From Candidatus Accumulibacter proximus (GTDB lineage Bacteria; Pseudomonadota; Gammaproteobacteria; Burkholderiales; Rhodocyclaceae), in NCBI GenBank assembly GCA_016709675.1, contig JADJMH010000018.1, forward strand, positions 62,001 to 126,000: a stretch of 64,000 nt of DNA, written 5' to 3'. The position numbers and the translations under genes were made by a program. The first letter of the stretch is position 1; the number at the start of each line of letters is the position of its first letter. Below are positions 1 through 9,115 of the stretch, piece by piece. The notes below the pieces were generated by a model, which saw only the letters and a program-made list of their open reading frames with translations, was not told where the DNA came from and ran no database searches.

Positions 1-175
1 ATACGGATCCGGCAAGAGAACCGGCGAAAGCCCAGCACCGATTTAATGATGCCGAACATCCGCTCGACTGTTTGCTTTCGCAGGGCGTTGTACGCTTGTT
101 CGCAGCCGCCACAGGCGACCGGCATGATGCAGAACTGTTCATCGGTGAGATGGCTCTGATCCTGGTCCAGCGGCC
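1..175 (-). pseudogene. IS1182/IS5-like transposase remnant
   Basis: Read on the minus strand, this stretch translates without a stop and contains the block ALRKQTVERMFGIIKSVLGF. That block matches the C-terminal signature (RKQTVEPVFGIIK...GFR) of IS1182-type DDE transposases. Just upstream is a block like SHLTDEQFCIMPVACGGCEQAYNA, which resembles the family's (D.)SRIM...GGFEQ.YNA motif. In intact family members these two blocks are roughly a hundred residues apart; here they adjoin, so the copy looks internally deleted as well as cut by the window edge. No inverted terminal repeat was identified. The family assignment is from memory of the motifs. Confidence 0.6.
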
Positions 176-277
176 CAGGCGTTGGGCGGTGAGCTAGAGG
201 TGATGGCGCGTTTTCCGGATGGCGCCGTGATGAAGATCACCCTCTTTGCCGATCTGGGCGGCAACGCAACGGCGTAA
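173..277 (+). pseudogene. C-terminal remnant of an XRE/HigA-type antitoxin
   Basis: This plus-strand frame ends at a TAA at 275-277 and reads ALGGELEVMARFPDGAVMKI shortly before the stop. The pattern (A/M)GG.LE.(V/I)A.FPDG.V.I is typical of the end of XRE-family antitoxins of HigA-like modules. No helix-turn-helix part and no start are present, because the upstream side runs into the transposase remnant. The gene appears to have been truncated by that insertion. It is non-functional as it stands. Confidence 0.5.
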
Positions 278-349
278 GCAGCCAAACCCCACTCGTCAGT
301 CAGGCCGCTCTGGGCTTAGCTGCGGCAATCCACCGCCAGCCACGATCAC

Positions 350-559
350 GTGTGGACGCGGCCGGCCTGCGAACGCTCCGGGGTCCTGGAATACTGGCTG
401 GTACAGCCGATCGACCGGATGATCACCGTCTATCGCTTGTGGGATCGAGAGTATGGCAAGCCGGAAGGCCTGGAACTGAACGGAGAAACCGCGGCCGGGC
501 CAGGGGTTTCCGTTGCCTGGGACGAGCTGGTCCAGAGGTTGCCGAAAGCGGAGTATTGA
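350..559 (+). pseudogene. C-terminal remnant of a Uma2-family (DUF820) nuclease
   Basis: The frame ending in TGA at 557-559 contains ERSGVLEYWLVQPIDRMITV followed by YRL and YGKPEGLELNG. This is the conserved second half of Uma2/DUF820 proteins (YE..GV.EYWLVDP....I.VYRL...YG.P). The N-terminal half with the PD-(D/E)XK-like acidic residues is absent, and no start with a ribosome binding site is seen, so it is a decayed fragment. A full-length relative is present in the window at 51270-51872. Confidence 0.6.
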
Positions 560-853
560 GCATCCGGTAGGCGCTTCGGCCTGGGTGCAGCAAGGGCCTC
601 GGCCAACACTGCGCGCCAGGGGCGCGCGCCGCACGCGGTGGGCCCCTAAGCTCCGAGCTTGGCGCCGCTTGCCGCGATGGTCCGCATCGGGTCGGGAGGG
701 TCAACTCGCCGATATGGCAAGCTGTCGTTCGGGCGAATCTCAGTCCAAAGGCCAGGATGCCGCGAATTGCGATCCATCGACGGCAATCTCGGCAACGCGG
801 AGAGGGATGACCTGCCAGCATCCATCGCTACCGCCACCTCCGGCAGAAGCCGG
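560..853. other. Intergenic, no supported gene
   Basis: These 294 bases lie between the Uma2 remnant and the end of the small membrane-protein gene. Frames open here are shadows or short GC-rich readings with no recognisable motif. A G/C-rich self-complementary stretch lies near 616-645, but it has no T-run and cannot be called a terminator with confidence. Confidence 0.4.
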
Positions 854-1108
854 TCAGGAGCGCTTGCTGTCAACCCGCGGTCTGGCGAGTTCGCGCAGAA
901 TCCGCGCTGCCGACCAGAGCATCAGCGCGATCCCGGCGGCGACAGTGACCACCGCGCTGGCCGTGCTGGTCGGAAAATCGGGGATGAACAGCGTTTGCTG
1001 CCTGACCAGCCACATCAGGCCGCTGGCGAAGATGAGCGTGCCGGCGGCGTCGAGCAGCGCGTAGAACATCACTTTCAGCGTGACCGGCGGGCGCTGTCGA
1101 CCGTCCAT
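854..1108 (-). CDS. Small two-helix membrane protein downstream of metG
   Basis: This is an 84-residue protein of unknown function. Two hydrophobic stretches, about residues 14-36 (FYALLDAAGTLIFASGLMWL) and 46-66 (TASAVVTVAAGIALMLWSA), predict two inner-membrane helices with a short connecting loop containing a proline. The ATG at 1108 lies 6 bases after the metG stop on the same strand, so it is probably co-transcribed with metG and translated by coupling. The tail is basic (ARPRVDSKRS). I do not recognise a named family; similar small membrane ORFs after metG are plausible in Rhodocyclales, but that is not checked. Confidence 0.65.
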   Translation of the reverse strand: MDGRQRPPVTLKVMFYALLDAAGTLIFASGLMWLVRQQTLFIPDFPTSTASAVVTVAAGIALMLWSAARILRELARPRVDSKRS

Positions 1109-1114
1109 GCCGGC

Positions 1115-3220
1115 CTACTTGACGCGCATGCCGGGCTCGGCGCCGCTGTCGGGCGAGAGCAGAAAGATGCCGGGCAGCTGGCCGTCGGGGTCGGACGCGG
1201 CCAGGACCATGCCCTCGGACAGGCCGAACTTCATCTTGCGCGGTGCCAGATTGGCGACCATCACCGTCAGCCGGCCGACCAGCGTGGCCGGATCGTAGGC
1301 CGACTTGATGCCGGCGAACACCTGCCGCGTGCCGAGCGGGCCGATGTCGAGCAACAGGCGGACGAGCTTGTCGGCGCCCTCGACCTGGTTGGCCTCGCTG
1401 ATGCGCGCTATGCGCAGGTCGACGCTCATGAAATCGTCGATGCTGATGTGTGGCCCGGCAGGTGCACCGACGGCCGCCTGCGCGACGGCAACGGCAGCCG
1501 CCTTCTCCTGGTGCTCGGCGTGTTTCTGTGGCGCCGCCTGCGGCACTGCCGTCAGCGATTCGCGGTTGGCCTCGACCAGCGCATCGATCTGCTTCTTGTC
1601 CACGCGCGTCAGCAGGTGCCGATAAGCGTTGATCGCGTGCCCGGCGGCGAGGACGCTGCCGCCATCGTCCCAGACAAAGGGAGCGACGTTGAGGAAGGCT
1701 TCGGCCTTGGCGCTGAGCGCCGGCAGGACCGGCTTGAGCAGGATGGCGAACAGCCGGAAGAGGTTCAGCGAGTTGCTGCACGCCGCCTGCAATTCGCTGG
1801 CGCGATCGGGCTGGCGGGCCAGTTCCCAGGGCTTGACGCTGTCGACGTACTGATTGGCGAGGTCGGTGAGGGCCATGATCTCGCGGATCGCCTTGCCGAA
1901 TTCACGCGCTTCGTAATGATCGGCGATCGCCGCGCGGCGTTCGCGGATCGCCTGGATCGCCGGCAACGACTCGTCGCAGGTACACAGCTGGCCGGCGAAG
2001 TGCCTGACGATGAAGCCCGCCGAACGGCTGGCAATATTGACGAACTTGCCGACCAGGTCGGAATTGACGCGCGCGATGAAATCATCGAGGTTGAGGTCGA
2101 TGTCCTCCATCGAAGCCGAGAGCTTGGCAGCGTAGTAGTAGCGCAGCCACTCGGGGTCGAGGCCATGCGCCAGGTAGCTTTCGGCGGTGATGAAGGTGCC
2201 GCGCGACTTGGACATCTTGGCGCCATCGACGGTCAGGAAGCCGTGCGCGAAGACCTTGCTCGGCGTGCGGTAGCCGGCGTGTGCCAGTTCCGCCGGCCAG
2301 AACAGTGCATGAAAGTAGAGGATGTCCTTGCCGATGAAGTGATACAGCTCGGTGGCCGAATCCGGCCGCCAGTACTCGTCGAAATCGAGCCCCTGCCGGT
2401 CGCAGAGATTCCTGAACGCGCCCATGTAGCCGATCGGCGCGTCAAGCCAGACGTAGAAATACTTGCCGGGTGCGTCGGGGATTTCGAAGCCGAAGTAGGG
2501 CGAATCGCGCGAGATGTCCCAGTCGGTAAGCCGGTTGTCGCCCTCGCTGCCGAGCCACTCCTGCAATTTGTTGGCGGCTTCGTTCTGCAGCCGGCCTTCG
2601 CCCTGCGTCCAGCGGCGCAGAAAGGCCTGGCAGCGCGGATCGGAAAGCCGGAAGAAGAAATGTTCGGATTGACGCAGCTCCGGCCTGGCGCCGGAAACCG
2701 CAGAGTAGGGGTTCTTCAGCTCGTTGGCCGCGTACGCCGCACCGCAGCTCTCGCAGTTGTCGCCGTACTGGTCATGGGCACCGCATTTCGGACATTCACC
2801 CTTGATGAAGCGATCAGGCAGGAACATCTGCTTGACCGGGTCGTAATACTGTTCGATGGTGCGCGTCTCGATCAGCCCGGCAGCCTGCAGGCGAGTGTAG
2901 ATTTCGTTGGCACAGGCTCGGGTTTCTTCGGAATGGGTGGTGTAGTAGTTGTCGAAGCGGACGTGGAAGCCGGCGAAGTCGCGCGTATGCTCACCATGGA
3001 CGCGCTCGATCAGCGCCTCGGGCGTGACGCCCTCCTTCTCGGCACGCAGCATGATCGGCGTGCCGTGCGTGTCGTCGGCGCAGACGTACCAGCACTGATG
3101 ACCACGCATCTTCTGGAAACGCACCCAGATGTCGGTCTGAATGTACTCGACCAGATGACCCAGGTGGATTGCGCCGTTGGCATACGGCAGGGCGGAGGTG
3201 ACAAGAATCTTGCGGGTCAT
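1115..3220 (-). CDS. metG: Methionyl-tRNA synthetase
   Basis: This cytoplasmic enzyme charges tRNA-Met with methionine using ATP. At 701 residues it is the long, dimeric E. coli-like form. The class I signature HLGH is at residues 19-22 and the KMSKS loop ([11 protein letters not shown]) is near residue 334. A zinc-ribbon knuckle of the CPKC...CESC type lies near 144-161. The last ~105 residues (from [12 protein letters not shown]) are the C-terminal tRNA-binding/dimerisation domain. The ATG at 3220 is followed directly by the Rossmann start [15 protein letters not shown], as expected. The small membrane protein at 854-1108 follows 6 bases after the stop. Confidence 0.97.
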   Translation of the reverse strand: MTRKILVTSALPYANGAIHLGHLVEYIQTDIWVRFQKMRGHQCWYVCADDTHGTPIMLRAEKEGVTPEALIERVHGEHTRDFAGFHVRFDNYYTTHSEETRACANEIYTRLQAAGLIETRTIEQYYDPVKQMFLPDRFIKGECPKCGAHDQYGDNCESCGAAYAANELKNPYSAVSGARPELRQSEHFFFRLSDPRCQAFLRRWTQGEGRLQNEAANKLQEWLGSEGDNRLTDWDISRDSPYFGFEIPDAPGKYFYVWLDAPIGYMGAFRNLCDRQGLDFDEYWRPDSATELYHFIGKDILYFHALFWPAELAHAGYRTPSKVFAHGFLTVDGAKMSKSRGTFITAESYLAHGLDPEWLRYYYAAKLSASMEDIDLNLDDFIARVNSDLVGKFVNIASRSAGFIVRHFAGQLCTCDESLPAIQAIRERRAAIADHYEAREFGKAIREIMALTDLANQYVDSVKPWELARQPDRASELQAACSNSLNLFRLFAILLKPVLPALSAKAEAFLNVAPFVWDDGGSVLAAGHAINAYRHLLTRVDKKQIDALVEANRESLTAVPQAAPQKHAEHQEKAAAVAVAQAAVGAPAGPHISIDDFMSVDLRIARISEANQVEGADKLVRLLLDIGPLGTRQVFAGIKSAYDPATLVGRLTVMVANLAPRKMKFGLSEGMVLAASDPDGQLPGIFLLSPDSGAEPGMRVK

Positions 3221-3318
3221 GGGCTTGGGCGCAATCGGGGCAAAGGACGCATTCTACCAAAGCGCGGTCAGGCCGGGCCGGATTGGCCGACAGGCCAGGC
3301 GATGCGCGCTGCGGGCAG

Positions 3319-4428
3319 CTACGAGGTGCCGGTAGCCTGAAGCCCGGGCAGTTGCGGCGCTGCCTCGCGTTCGAGCAGGGCGCGCTTGCGCTCGACGCCC
3401 CAGCGATAGCCGGACAGGCTGCCATCCGAGCGCACCACGCGATGGCAGGGGATGGCCACTGCCAGGACGTTAGCGGCACAGGCGCCGGCGACCGCCCGCG
3501 CCGATCCGGGCGAACCAATGCGTCGCGCAAGCTCGCTGTAGCTCGTCGTCCCGCCAGGCGGGCTCTCCTGCAAAGCCTGCCATACCCGTTGCTGGAAAGC
3601 CGTACCGCGGATATCCAGAGGCAGGTCATGCCCCAGCCCGGGCGCTTCGACGAGGCCGACCACGCCCGCGACGAGTCGCTCGAATCCCGCATCGCCGCCG
3701 ATCAGCTCGGCCGCGGGAAAGCGGTCCTGCAGATCATGCGCCAGCGCTTGCGGATCATCGCCGATCAGGATCGAGCAGATGCCACGCCCGCTGTGCGCGA
3801 CGAGAATCGAGCCCAGCGAGCACTCGCCCAGCGCGAAGCGGATGGTGCTGTTTGCTCCGCCGGCGCGATAGTCGGACGGCGTCATGCCCAGTAGCTGTCG
3901 CGACTCCTCGTAGAAGCGGCCGCTCGAACTGTAGCCAGCGCCATAGATCGCCTCGGTGACGGTCGGGCTGTGCTGCAGTTGATGACGGATTCGCTGGGCC
4001 CGTTGCGCCGCCGCATAGGCCCTCGGCGTCAGGCCGGTCGTCGCCTTGAACAGGCGGTGCAGGTGATGGGCGCTGATGCCCGAACGTGCTGCGAGTTCGG
4101 CCAGGGTCGGCGCCTGCGCCGCCGTTTCGATGAAGCGACACAGCGCGGCGACTGTCGCTGCGTGTTTCTCGGTCAGCGATTGACCATCCGGGGTGCAACG
4201 CCGGCAGGGGCGAAAGCCTGCCGCTTCCGCCTCGGTCGCCGAGGCGTGGAAAGCCACCTGCTCGACCCCGGGCCGGCGCGATGGACAGGTCGGCCGGCAA
4301 TAGACGCCGGTACTGGCAACCGAATAGACGAAACTGCCATCAGCCGCTGGATCGCGGGAGATGACCGCGATCCAGCGCGCATCGGCCAGGGTTGCTGCAA
4401 TACGGGCCTGCTTGTCAGCGCTTGCCAT
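3319..4428 (-). CDS. ada: Ada: methylated-DNA repair protein and AraC-type activator
   Basis: This is a bifunctional adaptive-response protein of 369 residues. The N-terminal domain has the four zinc-binding cysteines Cys44, Cys48, Cys75 and Cys78 (YCRPTCPSRRPG ... PCRRC); one accepts methyl groups from phosphotriesters. An AraC-type helix-turn-helix follows (ISAHHLHRLFKATTGLTPRA). The C-terminal O6-alkylguanine-DNA alkyltransferase domain has the suicide active-site motif IPCHRVV with Cys328, followed by SGYRWGVERKRALLERE. All key residues are present, so both activities should be intact. It stands alone on its strand, about 100 bases upstream of metG. Confidence 0.95.
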   Translation of the reverse strand: MASADKQARIAATLADARWIAVISRDPAADGSFVYSVASTGVYCRPTCPSRRPGVEQVAFHASATEAEAAGFRPCRRCTPDGQSLTEKHAATVAALCRFIETAAQAPTLAELAARSGISAHHLHRLFKATTGLTPRAYAAAQRAQRIRHQLQHSPTVTEAIYGAGYSSSGRFYEESRQLLGMTPSDYRAGGANSTIRFALGECSLGSILVAHSGRGICSILIGDDPQALAHDLQDRFPAAELIGGDAGFERLVAGVVGLVEAPGLGHDLPLDIRGTAFQQRVWQALQESPPGGTTSYSELARRIGSPGSARAVAGACAANVLAVAIPCHRVVRSDGSLSGYRWGVERKRALLEREAAPQLPGLQATGTS

Positions 4429-4698
4429 GTTCGAAATCCTCCTTCCCGTCGTTGCCGGACTGCTTGAGCGACTGTAATCCGATCGTCAGGTCGGCGCACT
4501 CCGGCGCTTGCTTTCAAACTGCGCCAGCGCTTGTTCCATGGTGGCGGCCGGCAGCAGTGGCCAAGGAACAAGCGATGGCGGCCGCGAACCTCCGTTTGCC
4601 CCGATGATCGGGCGGACCCTCGCCGATGATCGCGGCGGGCGACGGCGAAAGGGGGAAAGGAGGTGCTATTGTAGCGGCCCATCACGAGAGCCCCCACC

Positions 4699-5151
4699 AT
4701 GAAGATCTGGGTCGACGCCGACGCCTGTCCGGCGGTCATCAAGGACATCCTCTACCGCGCGGCGAACCGCGCACAGGTCGAGCTGACGCTGATCGCCAAT
4801 CAGATGCTGCGCACGCCGCCGTCGCCGTGGATCCGTGCGCTACAGGTGCCCTCGGGATTCGACGTTGCCGACCGCCGCATCGCGCAGGAAGCGGTCGCCG
4901 GCGACCTGGTGATCACCGCCGATGTGCCGCTCGCCGCACTGGTTGTGGCGAAGGGAGCCCGGGTGCTCGACCCACGTGGCGACCTGCTCGACGCGAGCAA
5001 CATCGAGGAGCGACTGAGCATGCGCAACTTCATGGAAGGCCTGCGCAGCAGCGGCGTGGACACCGGCGGCCCGGCAGCTTTTTCGGCTGCCGACCGACAG
5101 GCTTTTGCCAACCGGCTCGATGGACTGCTGGCGACCAGACGTCAAGGCTGA
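4699..5151 (+). CDS. YaiI/YqxD family protein (UPF0178, DUF188)
   Basis: This is a 150-residue protein with the family's characteristic opening [20 protein letters not shown]. Further on it has the motifs [23 protein letters not shown] and [17 protein letters not shown]. The fold is PIN-like, with acidic residues (D6, D8) at the start of the first strand. The biochemical function of the family is not established. The length matches the family (about 150 residues). It is transcribed away from ada, leaving about 270 bases of shared upstream region. Confidence 0.9.
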   Translation: MKIWVDADACPAVIKDILYRAANRAQVELTLIANQMLRTPPSPWIRALQVPSGFDVADRRIAQEAVAGDLVITADVPLAALVVAKGARVLDPRGDLLDASNIEERLSMRNFMEGLRSSGVDTGGPAAFSAADRQAFANRLDGLLATRRQG

Positions 5152-5391
5152 ACGGCCCGAGCACGGGGGACGGCGATGGCAGAGGTTGCGCACGAAAGCA
5201 CTGCGCGGTGGATTGGCGGCGTTGCTCGCTCGCCCTGCCCCACGCCCGGCTTTGCTCAGCGGCAGGCGGCGGCGCACGGCATACTGCGCGCAACCCCGCA
5301 CCTGCCCTCGCCGATCCGTCTGCGATTTCTCGTGGTTCGCTCGCGCGCGCCGGACACTCAGGCCTGCGCGGGACGATTTCTTCGCAGCCTC

Positions 5392-6027
5392 TCAGCCGCC
5401 ACCGAACTGCCGCGTCAGGTCGGCGACGCTGGCGACGAGCTGATCGAGGTCTGGCGCCTGGCCGTCCGGCGTGACGCGATCGATCACGTCCGGCAGGAGT
5501 TGTGCCAGTCCGGCGCCGGCTTCGGCTTCGCTGACGCCTGCCTGGTGGGCAATCTGCGCCAGAGTGTCTTCGCCGAGCACCTGGCCGATCGCCTCCGGCG
5601 GCAACGGCAGGTTAGCGCCGGTAGACACCCACGAACTCGCCTGCTCGCCGAAACCCGCCCGCTGGAACTGCTCGAGCAGCGCCCCCAGGCCACCGGCGCC
5701 GCCGGCCCCACCTGCCAGCACGCCGCCGAGCACCGAGCCCAGTCCACCCGCGCCGGCGCCACCACCAGCCCCGCCAAGCATGCCGCCGAGAACGTCGCCG
5801 AGACCACCTCCCTGGCGGCCACCGCCGAGCATGCCACCCAGCACATCACCAAGGCCGCCGCCGCCACTGGCAGGCGTGGCACCTCCCTGCCTGTTCAGCA
5901 GCATGCCGAGCACCACCGGCAACAGCGCCGTCAACAACCGGTTGCCCCCGCCCGCCTCACCGGCGGCCGGCGACGCGCTGGCGTTGTTCCCGAGTACGCC
6001 GCCCAAAATTCCGTCCAGCAGTCCCAT
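5392..6027 (-). CDS. YidB-like DUF937 protein with glycine-rich repeats
   Basis: This is a 211-residue protein. The C-terminal ~85 residues (LPLPPEAIGQVLGEDTLAQI, then AHQAGVSEAEAGAGLAQLLP) match the YidB/DUF937 domain, a small helical protein of unknown function. E. coli YidB is about 130 residues. The extra length here comes from a middle segment of near-perfect repeats of GGLGDVLGGMLGG, two exact copies plus GGLGSVLGGVLAGG. The N-terminus (MGLLDGILGGVLGNN) starts the same hydrophobic/glycine pattern. The repeats may expand or contract by recombination. No signal peptide is evident. Confidence 0.8.
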   Translation of the reverse strand: MGLLDGILGGVLGNNASASPAAGEAGGGNRLLTALLPVVLGMLLNRQGGATPASGGGGLGDVLGGMLGGGRQGGGLGDVLGGMLGGAGGGAGAGGLGSVLGGVLAGGAGGAGGLGALLEQFQRAGFGEQASSWVSTGANLPLPPEAIGQVLGEDTLAQIAHQAGVSEAEAGAGLAQLLPDVIDRVTPDGQAPDLDQLVASVADLTRQFGGG

Positions 6028-6682
6028 GTTGTATCCCTTTCCGATGTCTGATCAAGCCGCTGCGCGACGGGAGGGATCCCGCCACATCCACGCCCACCCC
6101 TCCTCTGGCAACCGTCCGCCAGGCCTGCGCGGACGTCGTCGTACCTGGCAATCTGCCGTTCCGCAGGCCGGGGAGGAGACGGCTCACATGATGACAGACT
6201 CGATACCGCAAGCAAACAGCAATGTTCCGGACGAGCTCGCTGGTCCTGCCGGTGATCAGCCGAGAGCCCCGACGTCCGCTGCTTCGACGACCGGATCAGC
6301 CGAGTTCCTCTGCTGTCGCCGATCGAAGCGCAGTGCTGGACCCCGACCATGACGACCGGAGTGCCCATTCCTGATCCCGGGACCGCCGCACCGTGCCAGA
6401 CTTGACCGAGCATCCTCCGGGCAGGTCAAGGACCAGGTCAATGACGCGTTGGAGCTACCGCACCGAAAAGCTGAAGGATGCGACCGACGACCGGCGCGAC
6501 CATCCGCGAGGTCGCCGATGGGGTGACGGGTGTCGTCGGCAAGGCCATCGATTCGGGCGGAGAGCGCTGTCGTTCAGGGCCGAAGCGACCAGGAAACCCT
6601 TGAGACCGGGTAAGCCTTGAAGATTGCCGTCCGCTGGCGCAGAATCAGGGCTCGCCAGCAGAATCCCCGGAAGCCGCGCCCC
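6028..6682. other. Intergenic region without a convincing gene
   Basis: About 650 bases separate the YidB-like gene from the TIR gene. Short frames exist, for example a ~40-codon frame from 6479 reading GATIREVADGVTGVVGKAID, which looks amphipathic. None has both a good ribosome binding site and a recognisable family. The region presumably holds the YidB promoter on one strand and that of the TIR gene on the other; I see no strong -35/-10 pair. Confidence 0.4.
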
Positions 6683-7849
6683 ATGGCAGAACGCCCTGTT
6701 CCCGAGAAGTTCCTCGTCGCGTTCTCCCTCGCGGGAGAGCAGCGCGAGCTCGTGCAAGCCATTGCGCAGGCGGTCGAGGATCGGCTGGGGCGTGGCCAGG
6801 TCTTTCTCGACGAGTGGTTCGAGCACTACATTGCTGGCGACGACGCGGACCTGAAGCTGCAGGAAATCTACGCCCGCAGGTGCGAGCTGGCGGTCGTGTG
6901 CGTCTCCGGGCGCTATGGCGCCAAGCCATGGACGCAGGCCGAGCACCGCGCGATTCGCTCGCGCTTCATGCAATGCAGCTCTCCCGCCGCGGAGCCACGC
7001 GAGCGGCAAGCCATCCTGCCGGTCCGCGTCGGCGATGGCGAAGTCGAAGGGATCCTGTTCAACGCGATCGTGCCAGACGTGCGACAGCGGAGTGTCACCG
7101 AAAGTGCCGAACTGATCATCGCGCGCCTGCACCTCCTCAGACCCGACCTCGCGGCAGAGCCTGCGAGCACGCGGCCGTCTGGACCGGCCTGGCCGGACAA
7201 GGCGCCGCCACTGTCGTGGCCGATGGCCGACCATAGTGGCGCGCGCGCAGCCTTTGCCGAGCTGCTGACCGCCGGGGTGCCGTGGCGCCTCCTGCGAATC
7301 TGCGGCATCAGTGAAACCGGCAAGAGCCACATCACCCGGCAGATGCTCGCCAACGTCCTGGCGATCCCGGACATCGCTTGCGGACGCTTCGATTTCAAGG
7401 GGACCACCGACATGGCGCGCGAGGTCGGGGCGTTCGTGCAGGAACTGGGGGTTTCCGTACCCGCGACGAGCTTGCGCCTGCACGAGGGACTGGACCAGAT
7501 CGTCGCTGCGCTGCGGCAACGAGCCCGGCCGACGCTGTTGATCTTCGACACCTACGAGATGGCGGGCGAGACGCAGGAGTGGGTCGAAAAATCGCTGCTG
7601 CAGGGACTGATGCGCGCGACCTGGTTGCGCGTCGTCATCGCCGGACAACGGGTGCCGGAGCCAAGCGGGGCGGTCTGGGCGACGGTGGCCCGCCCCACCG
7701 TGCAGCTCGAGCTGCCGCAGCCGGCCGACTGGTATGACTACAGCCGGCTGCACCGCCCGGAGCTGAAGCTGGAGCAGGTCGAGACCGCGTGCGATCTCGC
7801 CAGAGGGAAAGCCAGCCTGCTGGCCAAACTCCTCGGACCAGGCGGCTGA
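6683..7849 (+). CDS. TIR domain plus P-loop (STAND-like) NTPase
   Basis: From the ATG at 6683 the product is 388 residues; a TTG start at 6617 would add 22 basic residues and is less likely. Residues ~8-110 form a TIR domain: a first strand FLVAFSLAGEQRE, a BB-loop-like VFLDEWFEH, and AVVCVSGRYGAKPWTQAEHR with the probable catalytic glutamate at E87. A nucleotide-binding domain follows, with Walker A GISETGKS at 208-215 and a Walker B-like TLLIFDTYE near 285-292. The combination fits a TIR/STAND receptor whose TIR domain would cleave NAD when triggered. The sensor half is absent here and is encoded by the next gene, one base after the stop. Function in phage defence or signalling is inference. 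Confidence 0.75.
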   Translation: MAERPVPEKFLVAFSLAGEQRELVQAIAQAVEDRLGRGQVFLDEWFEHYIAGDDADLKLQEIYARRCELAVVCVSGRYGAKPWTQAEHRAIRSRFMQCSSPAAEPRERQAILPVRVGDGEVEGILFNAIVPDVRQRSVTESAELIIARLHLLRPDLAAEPASTRPSGPAWPDKAPPLSWPMADHSGARAAFAELLTAGVPWRLLRICGISETGKSHITRQMLANVLAIPDIACGRFDFKGTTDMAREVGAFVQELGVSVPATSLRLHEGLDQIVAALRQRARPTLLIFDTYEMAGETQEWVEKSLLQGLMRATWLRVVIAGQRVPEPSGAVWATVARPTVQLELPQPADWYDYSRLHRPELKLEQVETACDLARGKASLLAKLLGPGG

Positions 7850-7850
7850 G

Positions 7851-8819
7851 ATGGAATTCGTCGAGCAACTTCGCGCCCTGCAGGCGGCCGAAGGTGATCC
7901 GGCAAAGCTCGCCCTGGCCGCGGTCGATCTGGCCTATCCGGGGTTGCCAGACGGCGAGCGCAGCGCGCTGCGGGAAGCCCTGGCGGCGGCTGCGATTCCG
8001 CACTGGTGTGATACGGCCATCCTCGCGGCCCTGCTGGGGATCACCGCCGAAGAAAGCCACCTGGTGCACGCGCGGCTCAGCCGCCTGGCAGTCGTGGAGC
8101 CGTTTCCGGCACGGGGCGAGACGGCGGTGAATGTTCACGAAGCCGCTCGTCTCGCGCTGCGCAAGTCGCTTGCCGCCGACCGGAGCGACTGGTTCCGGAC
8201 CTTGAGCGGGCGGGCCGCCGAGCACTTTCGCAATGACGGTACTGCAGCCGCACGCATCGAGTGGATCTACCACCGCCTCTGCGCCGCACCGGATGAAGCC
8301 GCGACCGAACTCGAACAGCTCGACCGCGATTGGTCCGGCACCGCACACCGCGAAGACCGCCAGGCGCTGGCGGTGGCCTTGCGGGAGTTGACGGGCTCGG
8401 ACCTGCTCCGCGCTCGCGCCCTGCTCTGGGCGTCGCTCTGTATCGCCTGGGCACGGGTGGCTCGGGGTGAAACAGCGCAGGTCGGCGCTGACGCGCGCCA
8501 TGTTTGCCAGCTCGCGCGCGACTTGGGCGATACGCCGGCCGAAGCGCAAGCGGAATGTCTGCTCGGCGACGTGCTGCAGGCGCAGGGCAAGCTGACCGAA
8601 GCAGAAGCCGCCTATATCGATGACCTGTCGATCAGCCGGCGACTGGTCGAGCTGGACCCGGGCAACACCGGCAGGCACCAAGACCTCGCGGCAACGCTCG
8701 ACCGGCTGGCTGAGGTCCTGCAGGCGCAGTGGAAGCTCGGCGAGGCGCAGGCAGCCGCCTCCGAGGCGCTCGCGATCAGGCGGCGGCTGGACGGAGAAAA
8801 CCCGACCAGCGCCGGCTGA
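7851..8819 (+). CDS. Winged-helix/TPR partner of the TIR-NTPase
   Basis: This 322-residue protein has an ATG one base after the TGA of the TIR-NTPase gene (TGAGATG), so translation is probably coupled. The N-terminal ~120 residues (HWCDTAILAALLGITAEESH, then LVHARLSRLAVVEPF) look like the winged-helix segment that follows the NTPase in STAND proteins. The C-terminus has TPR-type helices (AQAECLLGDVLQAQGKLTEA, then ISRRLVELDPGNTGRHQDLA and LDRLAEVLQAQ). It ends abruptly after about two repeats at SAG-stop, whereas relatives I recall often continue with many copies. The pair may be one receptor split in two, or a truncated sensor. Confidence 0.65.
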   Translation: MEFVEQLRALQAAEGDPAKLALAAVDLAYPGLPDGERSALREALAAAAIPHWCDTAILAALLGITAEESHLVHARLSRLAVVEPFPARGETAVNVHEAARLALRKSLAADRSDWFRTLSGRAAEHFRNDGTAAARIEWIYHRLCAAPDEAATELEQLDRDWSGTAHREDRQALAVALRELTGSDLLRARALLWASLCIAWARVARGETAQVGADARHVCQLARDLGDTPAEAQAECLLGDVLQAQGKLTEAEAAYIDDLSISRRLVELDPGNTGRHQDLAATLDRLAEVLQAQWKLGEAQAAASEALAIRRRLDGENPTSAG

Positions 8820-9115
8820 CCGCCTGACCACCAGCGACAACCATACCGAGTTCCACGCCAGGCCGTTCCCGACCGTCGCCCAGCGCTGCGCCGCTTGTTC
8901 TCGATGCGCCTGCAGTGCCGCATCCGCGAGCGTGCATCCCGGATTGCGGCAAGGCACCGATCAGCGCCAGTCGCCGCAAGCCCCCGCCATCCTCCCACCC
9001 TTCTCGAAGCAGTTGAGGTAGTCCGGCGACAGGTCGCGCATCGACGAAAGCGAGAGCCTCGTCCAGGGCTGCGAGCCGCCCGCGGTTTGCCGAGGCCGTC
9101 CGCGGCGCGCGATCG

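Noticed and set aside
659..3340. Long plus-strand open frame (893 codons) opposite metG
   Set aside because: It is the antisense shadow of metG in GC-rich DNA; its product is R/A/D/G-rich with no family motif, while the minus strand has a perfect MetG.
6479..6605. Small ORF reading GATIREVADGVTGVVGKAID
   Set aside because: It looks amphipathic, but its ribosome binding site is too close to the ATG and the frame is not recognisable; not enough support for a gene.
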